This document shows, one piece after another, positions 1 through 7,645 of a stretch of 64,000 bases of DNA. The stretch is from Streptomyces genisteinicus. Lineage in GTDB: Bacteria > Actinomycetota > Actinomycetes > Streptomycetales > Streptomycetaceae. The stretch covers positions 7,567,891 to 7,631,890 of the forward strand of contig NZ_CP060825.1 in assembly GCF_014489615.1 (NCBI RefSeq), read 5' to 3'. The notes below the pieces were generated by a model. That model did not search any database and had not been told where the DNA came from. It saw only the letters and a list, made by a program, of their open reading frames with translations. Numbering within the stretch: the first letter of the stretch is position 1; each line of letters starts with the position of its first letter. The translations under genes were made by a program, and so were the position numbers.

Positions 1-1506
1 GCGCAGCGCGGCCGTCAGACGGTGGCCAACCCGGCGTTCGTCGCACCCGCGGGCCGGCGCGGCCCCGACGTGGACCTGTACGCCCTGGCGTGCCTGCGGA
101 TCGCCCTGTTCATCCCGCTCACCAGCCTGTTCGCGGTGGACCGGGCGAAAGCCGCCCACCTGGCCCGGGTCGCGGCCGCCCGCTTCCCGGTCCCGCCCGC
201 CTTCCTGGACGAGGCCGTCAGGGAGATCGAGCGCGATCCCGCCGCCGCTGCTCCCGTCGCCGCTCCTTCCGCCGGCGCGGCCCCCGCATCCGCCGGGGAC
301 CGCGGCGACTCCGTCCGCTTCCCGCCCGTGGAACCGGGGGACTGGCCGCGCAGCGGGGACTCGATGGTGCGGGCGATCCTCGCCTCGGCGACGCCGGAAC
401 GCGAGGACCGCTTCTTCCCCGGCGACATCGCCCAGTTCGCCACCGCCGGCGGCGGCATGTCCGTCGGATACGGGACCGCGGGCATCCTGTACGCCCTGCG
501 CGAGAGCGGGGCGGCGCCGTGCCCGGCGGCGGAGGAGCGGCTGCTGCGCCGCTCCCGGGACCCCGGTTCCGGCACACCCCTCGGCTTCTACGACGGCATC
601 GCCGGCGTCGCCTGGACCCTCCAGCGACTCGGGCACACCGAACCCGCGCTCCGCCTCGCCGAGATGCTCCTCTCGCAGGACCTCGACGCGCTCGCCCCCG
701 ATCTCCACGGCGGCACGGCGGGCATCGGACTCGCGCTGGACGGCCTGGCGGCCGCCACCGGCGAGAGCGCCCTGCGGGACGCGGCCTCCCGGTGCGCGGA
801 ACTCACCGCCCGGCCGTCCGCGGCCCCGCCGGGCGCTGCGCCGGGGCGGAAGCGGACCGGACTGCTGCACGGCGCGGCGGGTCGCGCGCTCCTGTTCCTC
901 CGCCTCCATGAGCGGGAGCGCGACGCGGCGCTCCTCGACCTGGCGGGTGAAGCCCTCCACGACGACCTCACACGCTGCGTGCGGGGAGTCTCCGGCACCC
1001 TCCAGGTGGACGAGGGCTGGCGCACGATGCCCTACCTGGGCGCCGGCAGCGTCGGCATCGGCATGGTCGCCGACGACTACCTGCTCCACCGGCGCGACGA
1101 CGCCCTCGACACGGCCCGCCGCGAGATCCTGCGGGCCGCCCAGGCCACCTTCTACGCCCAGCCGGCCCTCTTCCGCGGCACCGCCGGGATGGTGCTCCAC
1201 CTCGCCCGCACCGACGCCGGCGGGCCGGGCACCACCGCCCGGGACGTGCGCCGTCAGGTCGACTGCCTCACCTGGCACGCGATGTCCTACCAGGGCCATC
1301 TCGCCTTCCCGGGCGAGCAGATGATGCGGCTCTCCATGGACCTCGCCACCGGCACCGCCGGCGTCCTGCTGGCACTCGCGGCCGCGCTGGGCGAGCGCTC
1401 CGCCCACCTGCCGTTCCTCCCGCCGCTCCCGCGGCCCCAAGAACCGGCCCCGTCCACGGGGTCGTCCACCGCACCGACAACGCTGTACGAGAGGAAACGA
1501 TCATGA
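1..1506 (+). CDS. ramC: Class III lanthipeptide synthetase RamC/AmfT (LanKC), C-terminal part; 5' end lies outside the window
   Basis: The reading frame is open from base 1, so the gene is cut by the left edge and 501 residues remain. The first ~60 visible residues look like the end of a Ser/Thr kinase domain (VDLYALACL). The rest is a LanC-like cyclase domain with repeated GxxG-type helices (YDGIAGVAWTL, DLHGGTAGIGLAL, FRGTAGMVLHL, LATGTAGVLLAL). In SapB biosynthesis this enzyme phosphorylates and dehydrates Ser residues of RamS and forms the (methyl)lanthionine-type rings. The stop codon overlaps the ATG of the precursor gene (ATGA at 1503-1506), so the two are translationally coupled. The identity rests mainly on the downstream ramS, which is unmistakable. 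The kinase lobe and promoter cannot be judged here. Confidence 0.93.
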   Translation, partial: AQRGRQTVANPAFVAPAGRRGPDVDLYALACLRIALFIPLTSLFAVDRAKAAHLARVAAARFPVPPAFLDEAVREIERDPAAAAPVAAPSAGAAPASAGDRGDSVRFPPVEPGDWPRSGDSMVRAILASATPEREDRFFPGDIAQFATAGGGMSVGYGTAGILYALRESGAAPCPAAEERLLRRSRDPGSGTPLGFYDGIAGVAWTLQRLGHTEPALRLAEMLLSQDLDALAPDLHGGTAGIGLALDGLAAATGESALRDAASRCAELTARPSAAPPGAAPGRKRTGLLHGAAGRALLFLRLHERERDAALLDLAGEALHDDLTRCVRGVSGTLQVDEGWRTMPYLGAGSVGIGMVADDYLLHRRDDALDTARREILRAAQATFYAQPALFRGTAGMVLHLARTDAGGPGTTARDVRRQVDCLTWHAMSYQGHLAFPGEQMMRLSMDLATGTAGVLLALAAALGERSAHLPFLPPLPRPQEPAPSTGSSTAPTTLYERKRS

Positions 1507-1631
1507 ACCTGTTCGACCTGCAGTCGCTGGAGACCCCCAAGGACGAGGCCATCGGCGACGTCGAGACCGGCAGCCGCGCCAGCCTGCTCCTCTGCGGTGA
1601 CAGCAGCCTCAGTGTGACCACCTGTAACTGA
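1503..1631 (+). CDS. ramS: SapB precursor peptide RamS/AmfS (class III lanthipeptide)
   Basis: A 42-residue peptide starting MNLFDLQSLETPKDEA, preceded by a good ribosome site (GAGGAA, 1491-1496) and overlapping the ramC stop codon. The leader is acidic and carries the FDLQ motif recognised by class III synthetases. The last 21 residues form the core, with SLLLCG and SLSVTTC: two Ser-xx-Ser-xxx-Cys style ring units. As remembered, S. coelicolor SapB has Ile where this core has Val (core position 17); the rest of the core is the same. SapB is a secreted amphipathic surfactant peptide that lowers surface tension so that aerial hyphae can rise. The gene is too short for most gene finders. Confidence 0.97.
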   Translation: MNLFDLQSLETPKDEAIGDVETGSRASLLLCGDSSLSVTTCN

Positions 1632-1646
1632 CCGTTCCCGGTCCTG

Positions 1647-1670
1647 CCCGGCGGCCGCCGAGCCGCCGGG
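1647..1670 (+). terminator. First hairpin after ramS
   Basis: Perfect 9-bp inverted repeat: CCCGGCGGC at 1647-1655 and GCCGCCGGG at 1662-1670, 16 bases after the ramS stop. Together with the next hairpin it could attenuate transcription into the transporter genes or stabilise the short ramS message. There is no T-tract, as is usual in Streptomyces. Confidence 0.5.
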
Positions 1671-1680
1671 CGCACGGCCC

Positions 1681-1715
1681 CCGGTGCCCCCGGAGCGCGA
1701 CTCCGGGGGCACCGG
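1681..1715 (+). terminator. Strong hairpin between ramS and ramA (partial terminator/attenuator)
   Basis: Perfect 15-bp stem (1681-1695 with 1701-1715) closing a 5-base loop, CGCGA. It sits 49 bases after ramS and 57 bases before the transporter gene. A strong intercistronic stem-loop just after a very short peptide gene fits a design in which the peptide message is made in excess of the transporters. Confidence 0.7.
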
Positions 1716-1772
1716 CGGCCGCCGGGGACCGGGCGCAGACACGGCCGGACCTTCCGGCGGAAGGGGCAGCGG

Positions 1773-3578
1773 ATGGCGTCGCCGACCGGTTCCGGGCGTC
1801 TGCTGCGCGGCGCGGCACGGCACACCGCCGTCCTCACCGTGCCGCTGCTGCTCTGCCAGATCGCCGGTGCGGCCGGCACACTCGCCGTCCCCGCCGTCGC
1901 CGGCCGGGCACTCGACCTGCTCCTGCGCGGGCACCCGGACGCCGGGACCTGGCTCCTGCTGGCAGCGGCGCTGATCGCCGCAGAGGTCCTGCTGGAGACC
2001 GCCGCCGTGCTGCTGACCCAGCTGACGGGAGCGCGCGCCACCGCATGGATCCGCCTGCGCGCCCTGACCGGCGTGCTCCGCACCGGCGTCGACCGTGCCG
2101 CCCCGCACTCCAGCGGTGACACCGCGGCCCGGCTGTGCGTCAACGCCACCGACGGCGGAGCCGCCCCGGCGGCCCTCGTACAGATGGCGACCTGCGCCAT
2201 CGCACCGGTCGGCGCGCTCGTCGCACTCGTCCTCGTCGACCCCTGGACCGCCGCCGTCTTCGCTCTCGGCCTCCCGCTGCTCGTCCTGCTGCTGCGCGCG
2301 TTCGCCCAGGACTCCTCCGACGCCGTCGGCCGCTACCAACAGGCGCAGGGCACCGTCGCCGCCCGGCTCACCGAGGCCATGGGCGGGGCGCAGACCATCG
2401 CCGCCGCCGCCACGGCCCACCGCGAGCAGGAGCGCATCCTCGCCCCCCTCACCGACATGACGCGGCACGGCACCCGCATGTGGCTCGTCCACGGCAGGGC
2501 CGTGGCCCGCAGCGCGGTCCTCCTGCCGCTGCTCACCACCGCGGTGGTGGCGGTGGCGGGCACCAGACTCGCGGCCGGGCAGGTCAGCGTCGGCGAACTG
2601 CTGGCCCTCTCCCGCTACGCCGCGCTCGCCGCGGGCATCGGCGGGATCGCGGCGCCGCTCGGAGCCCTGATCCGCGCCCGCCGCGCGGCAGCCCGTACCG
2701 CGGAACTCGCCGACCTCCCGCCGATGCCCCACGGCACCGCGGTGCTGCCCGCCGCCGGGCGCGGCGATCTGGAACTGCGCGGCGTCGGCGTGGTCCGCGA
2801 CGGCCTCACCCTGCTCGCGGACGTCACCGTCACCGTCCGGGGCGGGACGACCGCCGCCGTCGTCGGCCACTCCGGCTCCGGGAAGTCCACCCTGGCCGCC
2901 GTCGCGGGCCGTCTCATGGACTGCGACACGGGGCGCGTCCTGCTGGACGGAGTCGACGTCGCCGACCTGACCCGCGCCGAACTGCGCCGGGCCACCGCCC
3001 AGGCCTTCGCGAGGCCCGTCTTCGAGGAGGCGTTCCCCACGGTCGGCTCCGCCATCGCCGCCGGTGCCGGACCGCCGGCGGGCCCCGTCCCGCCCGGCGC
3101 GGTCCGCGCCGCGGCACGCGCCGCGAGCGCCGACACCTTCGTCCGCCTGCTGCCTCGCGGGTACGACACACCCCTGGGCGAAGCGCCGCTCTCCGGCGGC
3201 GAGTACCAACGCCTCGGCCTGGCAAGGGCGTTCGTCGGTACGCCGCGTCTGATGGTCCTGGACGACGCGACCTCCAGCCTCGACACGGTCACCGCGCGCC
3301 AGGTGGAGCACGCCCTGGCCACCTCGCTGCGCCCCTGCACGAAGCTGATCGTCGCCCACCGGGTCTCCACCGCGGCCCGTGCGGACCTGGTCGTCTGGCT
3401 GGAGGCGGGCCGGGTGCGCCGCTGCGCGCCCCACGGGGTGCTGTGGCAGGACCCCGGCTACCGCGCCGTGTTCTCGGCCGGTTCCCCGTCCGGACAGGCG
3501 GGGACCGCGCCGCCGCCGCCACGCGACTCCGGATCCGGCCGTGGCGCCGGGCGCGACGGCCGGAGGGCGGACCGGTGA
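1773..3578 (+). CDS. ramA: ABC transporter, fused permease and ATPase (RamA/AmfB-like), SapB export
   Basis: 601 residues with the half-transporter layout: an N-terminal membrane domain with about six hydrophobic helices (residues ~15-290), then a nucleotide-binding domain. Walker A is GHSGSGKST, the signature is LSGGEYQRLGLARAF and Walker B is LMVLDDATSSLD. The usual catalytic Glu after Walker B is Asp here, which may make this site slower. The ATG at 1773 follows AAGGGG at 1761-1766. The gene overlaps the next half-transporter by GTGA (3575-3578), so the two probably form a heterodimer exporting the modified SapB peptide. The ram and amf naming schemes differ (ramA corresponds to amfB). Confidence 0.9.
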   Translation: MASPTGSGRLLRGAARHTAVLTVPLLLCQIAGAAGTLAVPAVAGRALDLLLRGHPDAGTWLLLAAALIAAEVLLETAAVLLTQLTGARATAWIRLRALTGVLRTGVDRAAPHSSGDTAARLCVNATDGGAAPAALVQMATCAIAPVGALVALVLVDPWTAAVFALGLPLLVLLLRAFAQDSSDAVGRYQQAQGTVAARLTEAMGGAQTIAAAATAHREQERILAPLTDMTRHGTRMWLVHGRAVARSAVLLPLLTTAVVAVAGTRLAAGQVSVGELLALSRYAALAAGIGGIAAPLGALIRARRAAARTAELADLPPMPHGTAVLPAAGRGDLELRGVGVVRDGLTLLADVTVTVRGGTTAAVVGHSGSGKSTLAAVAGRLMDCDTGRVLLDGVDVADLTRAELRRATAQAFARPVFEEAFPTVGSAIAAGAGPPAGPVPPGAVRAAARAASADTFVRLLPRGYDTPLGEAPLSGGEYQRLGLARAFVGTPRLMVLDDATSSLDTVTARQVEHALATSLRPCTKLIVAHRVSTAARADLVVWLEAGRVRRCAPHGVLWQDPGYRAVFSAGSPSGQAGTAPPPPRDSGSGRGAGRDGRRADR

Positions 3579-5581
3579 GACGGACCACGCGGACCACACA
3601 CCGCCCTGCGGCACGGCCGACGGCCGCCGTCCAGGGCGACGCACCAGGCGCCGGTGACGTGGAGTCCACCGACGCCGCCCCCGACGCGAAAGTTCACCCC
3701 GCCGCCGACGGGGCCTCCTCCGACGCCGCCGGGCAGCCCGACGCATCCGCACAGCCCGACGCCGCCGGGCAGCCCGTCGCGGGTGATCCGCCCTCCACCC
3801 GGCGTCTCACCCGTTCGGCCACCCGGTTCCTCGCCCGCCGCCGGGGCGCCGTCGTCCGGCTCGGCGCGTGGTCGGCCGCCGAGTCGGTGCAGACGTTCCT
3901 CGGCGGCTACTGCGTCGCCCGCTCCCTGGACGACGGATTCCTGCGGGGACAGACCGCGGCCGGGCTGCTCTGGCTCGTGTGCGCCGCTGCCGCGGTCCTC
4001 CTCGGCGGGCCCGTCATCCGGGGCGTCTTCGCCCAGCTCCCGCACCTGACCGAACCGCTGCGGGACGCTCTCGTGCGCCGGTCCGTCGCACACGCGCTGC
4101 ACCGGGCCGCCACCGGAGGTCCGGCGGGGGACCCCGCCGCGGTGTCCCGGCTGACCAGTCAGACCGAGATCGCGCGCGACAGCTTCGCCGGACTGGTGCT
4201 GGCCGCCCGGTCCTTCGTCTTCGTGGCGGCGGGCGCGGTGGCCGGCCTCGTCGCCCTCGCCCCGCAGTTCCTCCTCGTCGTCCTCCCGCCGCTGGTCCTG
4301 GGGATCGTGCTCTTCACCGCCTCCCTCCTGCCCATGGCGCGAGCCCAGCACCGGTACCTCGACGCCGACGAGGCCGTCGGGCGCCGGGCCCAGGCCACCC
4401 GCGCCGCCCTGCGCGACACCGTGGCCTGCGGGGCACAGGAGCAGACCGCGGAGGCGAACCGCCGCGCCGTGGAGGAGGCGGCCGCCGCCCAGCGCGCCAT
4501 GGCCCGCTGGGCGGCCGTGCGCACGCTCTGCGTGGCGACGGCGGGCCAGGCCCCGGTGCTCCTCCTGCTGGCCGCGACCCCGTGGCTGCTGCGCGAGGGC
4601 GTCGGCGCCGGTGCGGTGGTGGGGGCGTTCACCTACGTGCTCCAGGCGCTGCTGCCGGCGGTGCACACCCTGATGACCGTCCTCGGCACGGCGGGAGCCC
4701 GCCTGTTCGTGATCCTCGACCGCCTCACCCAACCCCTGCCCGGACAACCCCCCGCACCCGCGCAGCGCGCCGCCCTCCGCCCGGCCCCCGACGACCTCGG
4801 AACCCGCCCCGGTCACACCACCCCCGGCACCCCCGACGGTCCCGCCACCCGCGCCGGCCGGGCGCCGGCGCTGGAACTGCTCGGCGTCCGCGCCGCCTGG
4901 CACCCCGCCGCCCCCGCGGTCCTGGACGACCTCGACCTGACCGTGGAGGAGGGCCTGCACCTCGCGGTGGTCGGCCCCAGCGGCATCGGCAAGTCGACCC
5001 TCCTGCACGTCGCCGCCGGTCTGCTGACGCCCCGGCAGGGGGAGGTCAGGCTCCTCGGCCGCCCCGTGGCCGACCGTCACCCGCACCACCGTGCCGCCCT
5101 GCGCGTCCTCGTCCCCCAGGAGCCCTACGTCTTCACGGGCACCCTGCGCGACAACCTCCGCTATCTGCGTCCCGACGCCTCCCGCCCCGACGTCGACGCG
5201 ACCGTGGCCGCCCTCGGGATCGGCCCGCTCGCCGACCGCCTCGGCGGGCTCGACCGGGAGCTCGACCCGCAGACCCTCTCCCTCGGTGAACGGCAGCTGA
5301 TCGGCGTGGCGCGCGCCCATCTCTCCACGGCACGGCTGCTGCTGCTCGACGAAGCCACCTGCCACCTCGACCCCGCCGCCGAAGCCGTCGCCGAACGGGC
5401 CCTGCGCGAACGGCCGGGCGCCCTGGTCGTCGTCGCGCACCGGCTGTCGTCGGCGCTGCGCGCGGACCGCGTCCTCGTCCTCGACGGAACCCGGGCGCAC
5501 TTCGGCACACACACCGAGCTCCTCGCGCGGTGCGCCCTCTACCGCGATCTGGTCGGGCACTGGAACGACGCCCGCACCTGA
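3575..5581 (+). CDS. ramB: ABC transporter, fused permease and ATPase (RamB/AmfA-like), SapB export
   Basis: 668 residues from a GTG that overlaps the ramA stop. The first ~70 residues are a low-complexity Ala/Asp/Pro/Gln stretch with short repeats of the AAGQPDA type, probably disordered and cytoplasmic. A six-helix membrane domain follows, then a nucleotide-binding domain with Walker A GPSGIGKST, a degenerate signature LSLGERQL in place of LSGGQ, and Walker B LLLLDEATCHLD with the catalytic Glu present. RamA keeps a good signature but lacks the Glu, while RamB has the Glu but a weak signature. This is the asymmetry typical of heterodimeric exporters. The gene ends 8 bases from the convergent ramR. 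Confidence 0.9.
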   Translation: MRRTTRTTHRPAARPTAAVQGDAPGAGDVESTDAAPDAKVHPAADGASSDAAGQPDASAQPDAAGQPVAGDPPSTRRLTRSATRFLARRRGAVVRLGAWSAAESVQTFLGGYCVARSLDDGFLRGQTAAGLLWLVCAAAAVLLGGPVIRGVFAQLPHLTEPLRDALVRRSVAHALHRAATGGPAGDPAAVSRLTSQTEIARDSFAGLVLAARSFVFVAAGAVAGLVALAPQFLLVVLPPLVLGIVLFTASLLPMARAQHRYLDADEAVGRRAQATRAALRDTVACGAQEQTAEANRRAVEEAAAAQRAMARWAAVRTLCVATAGQAPVLLLLAATPWLLREGVGAGAVVGAFTYVLQALLPAVHTLMTVLGTAGARLFVILDRLTQPLPGQPPAPAQRAALRPAPDDLGTRPGHTTPGTPDGPATRAGRAPALELLGVRAAWHPAAPAVLDDLDLTVEEGLHLAVVGPSGIGKSTLLHVAAGLLTPRQGEVRLLGRPVADRHPHHRAALRVLVPQEPYVFTGTLRDNLRYLRPDASRPDVDATVAALGIGPLADRLGGLDRELDPQTLSLGERQLIGVARAHLSTARLLLLDEATCHLDPAAEAVAERALRERPGALVVVAHRLSSALRADRVLVLDGTRAHFGTHTELLARCALYRDLVGHWNDART

Positions 5582-5589
5582 TCAGCGGC

Positions 5590-6174
5590 TCACGTCCACC
5601 CCGCTCCCCGGGCGATCCGGACCGCGTCGATCCTGTTCCGCGCACCGACCTTGCGTATGACGCTCGCCATGTAGTTGCGCACCGTGCCGGGGGAGAGGTG
5701 CAGCGCCGCGGCTATCTGGGCGACCGGTTCCCCCTCGGCGGCCAGCGAGAGGACACTGAGCTCGCGCCGGGTCAGCGGCATCTCCGCCGCCTGCAGGAAC
5801 CCCAGCGCGAGCGTGTCGTCGATGAACTGCCCGCCCCCGGCCACACACCGGACGGCCTCCAGCAGCCGCCGCTTCGAACCGTTCTTGTCCACGAACCCGG
5901 TCGCACCGGCGGCATGCGCCCGCCGCAGCACACCGGGCCGCTGGGCGGGCACGAGCGCCAGCAGCGCCGAACCGCCCGCCACCGTCCGCGACACCGCGCA
6001 GGACGCCAGGCACTCGGCGTCCGCGACGTACACGTCGGGCCCCGCCCCGGCGGGAGCCGCCTCGCGCGGCCAGTGCGGCAGCGACGCCACGACCCGCACC
6101 CCGCCCGACTCCAGTAACTCCGCCAACGCGGCCCGCAGCAGGCGCGCCTCGTAGACCACCGTCACTCCGATCAT
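5590..6174 (-). CDS. ramR: LuxR/NarL-family response regulator RamR/AmfR, activator of the SapB cluster
   Basis: 194 residues starting MIGVTVVYEARLLRAAL. The N-terminal half is a receiver-like domain and the C-terminal ~65 residues are a NarL/LuxR helix-turn-helix (LTRRELSVLSLAAEGEPVAQ, then LSPGTVRNY). The receiver is atypical: the acidic pair that binds Mg2+ is replaced by Tyr-Glu (VVYEA), although an Asp at the acceptor position (VADAE) and the conserved Lys (GFVDKNG) remain. The family is an orphan regulator that activates the ramC promoter. I chose the ATG at 6174 because the receiver fold begins there; an in-frame ATG at 6228 would add 18 residues. No kinase gene is nearby. Confidence 0.88.
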   Translation of the reverse strand: MIGVTVVYEARLLRAALAELLESGGVRVVASLPHWPREAAPAGAGPDVYVADAECLASCAVSRTVAGGSALLALVPAQRPGVLRRAHAAGATGFVDKNGSKRRLLEAVRCVAGGGQFIDDTLALGFLQAAEMPLTRRELSVLSLAAEGEPVAQIAAALHLSPGTVRNYMASVIRKVGARNRIDAVRIARGAGWT

Positions 6175-6583
6175 CCCCACCCCTTCGATGCGCCGCACGG
6201 CGTCCCCCGCCAGTGCGGCCCCTTCCATCCTGTGCCCCTGCGCCCCGGGGACGAACGCGCTGAGAGGCGCACAAGGGGCGCATTCGCAAGCGCACCGACC
6301 GGAATCGTTCGCCGGCACGGAAACGATCGCAGGCAGACGGCGTGCACCCGGTCCGCGGCGTTCGCCGAATGGCCGGATCACTGCACAGGGCGGGGCGTGC
6401 GCCGTCGGCGCGCGGGCGCGGGGTCCCCGGGACGGCGCACGCCCCGTCCCGTCCCGCCCCGGCGCCGGAAAACCAGCTGCGTCCACGGACCCGGTCCCCG
6501 CACACTGGGCGGGCCCGCTGCCGCCCGCTCACGGCGCCGACCGGGTCCCTCCCCGACCCCCTCCCGCAAAGGAACCGCCCCGC
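6175..6583. promoter_or_regulatory. Divergent regulatory region between ramR and the MoxR operon, with an AdpA-type site
   Basis: 409 bases without a gene. TGGCCGGATC at 6370-6379 matches the published AdpA consensus TGGCSNGWWY at every position; AdpA is known to activate amfR in S. griseus. An inverted repeat ATCGTT (6304-6309) / AACGAT (6322-6327) lies nearer to ramR. AAAGGAA at 6568-6574 is the ribosome site of the MoxR gene. The assignment of either site is inference from motif and position. Confidence 0.5.
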
Positions 6584-7645
6584 GTGCAGGCTGCCGTCAC
6601 CGTCTCTCCCGCCCAGGTACCCGACCTGCTGCTGGGGCTCGCCACCGTGCGGCCCGTCTTCCTGTGGGGAGCGCCGGGGATCGGCAAGTCGTCGCTGGTG
6701 CGGGACTTCGCGCAGTCGCTCGGCCTGGAGTGCGTCAGCCTCCTCGGCACCCAGCTCGCGCCGGAGGACCTGATCGGCGTCCCCCAGATCCGCGACGGGC
6801 GGTCCGTCTTCTGCCCGCCCGAGGCCATCGCCCGCGACGAGCCGTACTGCCTCTTCCTCGACGAGCTCAACGCCGCCTCGCCCGACGTCCAGAAGGCGTT
6901 CTACTCGCTCATCCTGGACCGCCGCATCGGCTCCTACGAGCTGCCCGCGGGCTCCATCGTCGTCGGCGCCGGCAACCGCGCCACCGACAACGCCCTCGCG
7001 CGGCCCATCGCCTCCGCGCTCGTCAACCGCCTCACCCACGTCCATCTGCGCGCCTCGGCGGCGGACTGGCTGGTGTGGGCGGGGGAGAACGGCATCCACC
7101 CCTGGGTGACGGACTACCTCACCGACCGGCCCGACCACCTCTGGTCGCAGCCGCCCAAGACCGAGGAGCCGTTCTCCACCCCCCGCTCCTGGCACATGCT
7201 CTCCGACGCCCTGCACTCATTCGGCCGCGACATCGACGAGGACACGCTGCGGGTCGTCGTGCACGGCACCCTCACCCCGTCCCACGCCGTGTCCTTCTGC
7301 GGCTACGCCAAGATCGTCCGCCACACCTTCGGCATCGAGGCGATCCTCAAGGGCGACGCCTCCTGGCCCAACCGCCTGGAGGACCGCGACCTGCTCTACT
7401 ACCTGGCCGACGCGTTCCGCGGCCGGCTCGTCCGGGAACTCCCCCGGCAGAAGGAGCACGTCTCGCCGTCGATGCGCCAGACCGCCTACCGGGCCAAGGC
7501 GCTCCTCGTGCAGCTCGCCGAGATATCGGTCGAGGTCGCCCAGACCGTCATCGCCGACGACGCCGACGGACTGCCCGTCCTGCCCGCCTGGTTCCTCGTG
7601 GAGGCCGCCCGCGACATGCCGCGGCTGGTGGAGGCCCGCCGGTGA
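6584..7645 (+). CDS. MoxR-type AAA+ ATPase
   Basis: 353 residues from a GTG preceded by AAAGGAA. Walker A GAPGIGKSS lies at residues ~29-37, and Walker B with the catalytic pair (CLFLDEL) at ~90-95. Then come the MoxR-style PDVQKAFYSLI helix, sensor 1 (VGAGNR) and an arginine-finger region (ASALVNRL). MoxR ATPases are chaperone-like motors that usually act with a von Willebrand factor A partner. The next gene encodes such a partner and overlaps it by GTGA, so the two are co-translated. The substrate is unknown. There is no membrane segment, so it should be cytoplasmic. Confidence 0.9.
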   Translation: MQAAVTVSPAQVPDLLLGLATVRPVFLWGAPGIGKSSLVRDFAQSLGLECVSLLGTQLAPEDLIGVPQIRDGRSVFCPPEAIARDEPYCLFLDELNAASPDVQKAFYSLILDRRIGSYELPAGSIVVGAGNRATDNALARPIASALVNRLTHVHLRASAADWLVWAGENGIHPWVTDYLTDRPDHLWSQPPKTEEPFSTPRSWHMLSDALHSFGRDIDEDTLRVVVHGTLTPSHAVSFCGYAKIVRHTFGIEAILKGDASWPNRLEDRDLLYYLADAFRGRLVRELPRQKEHVSPSMRQTAYRAKALLVQLAEISVEVAQTVIADDADGLPVLPAWFLVEAARDMPRLVEARR

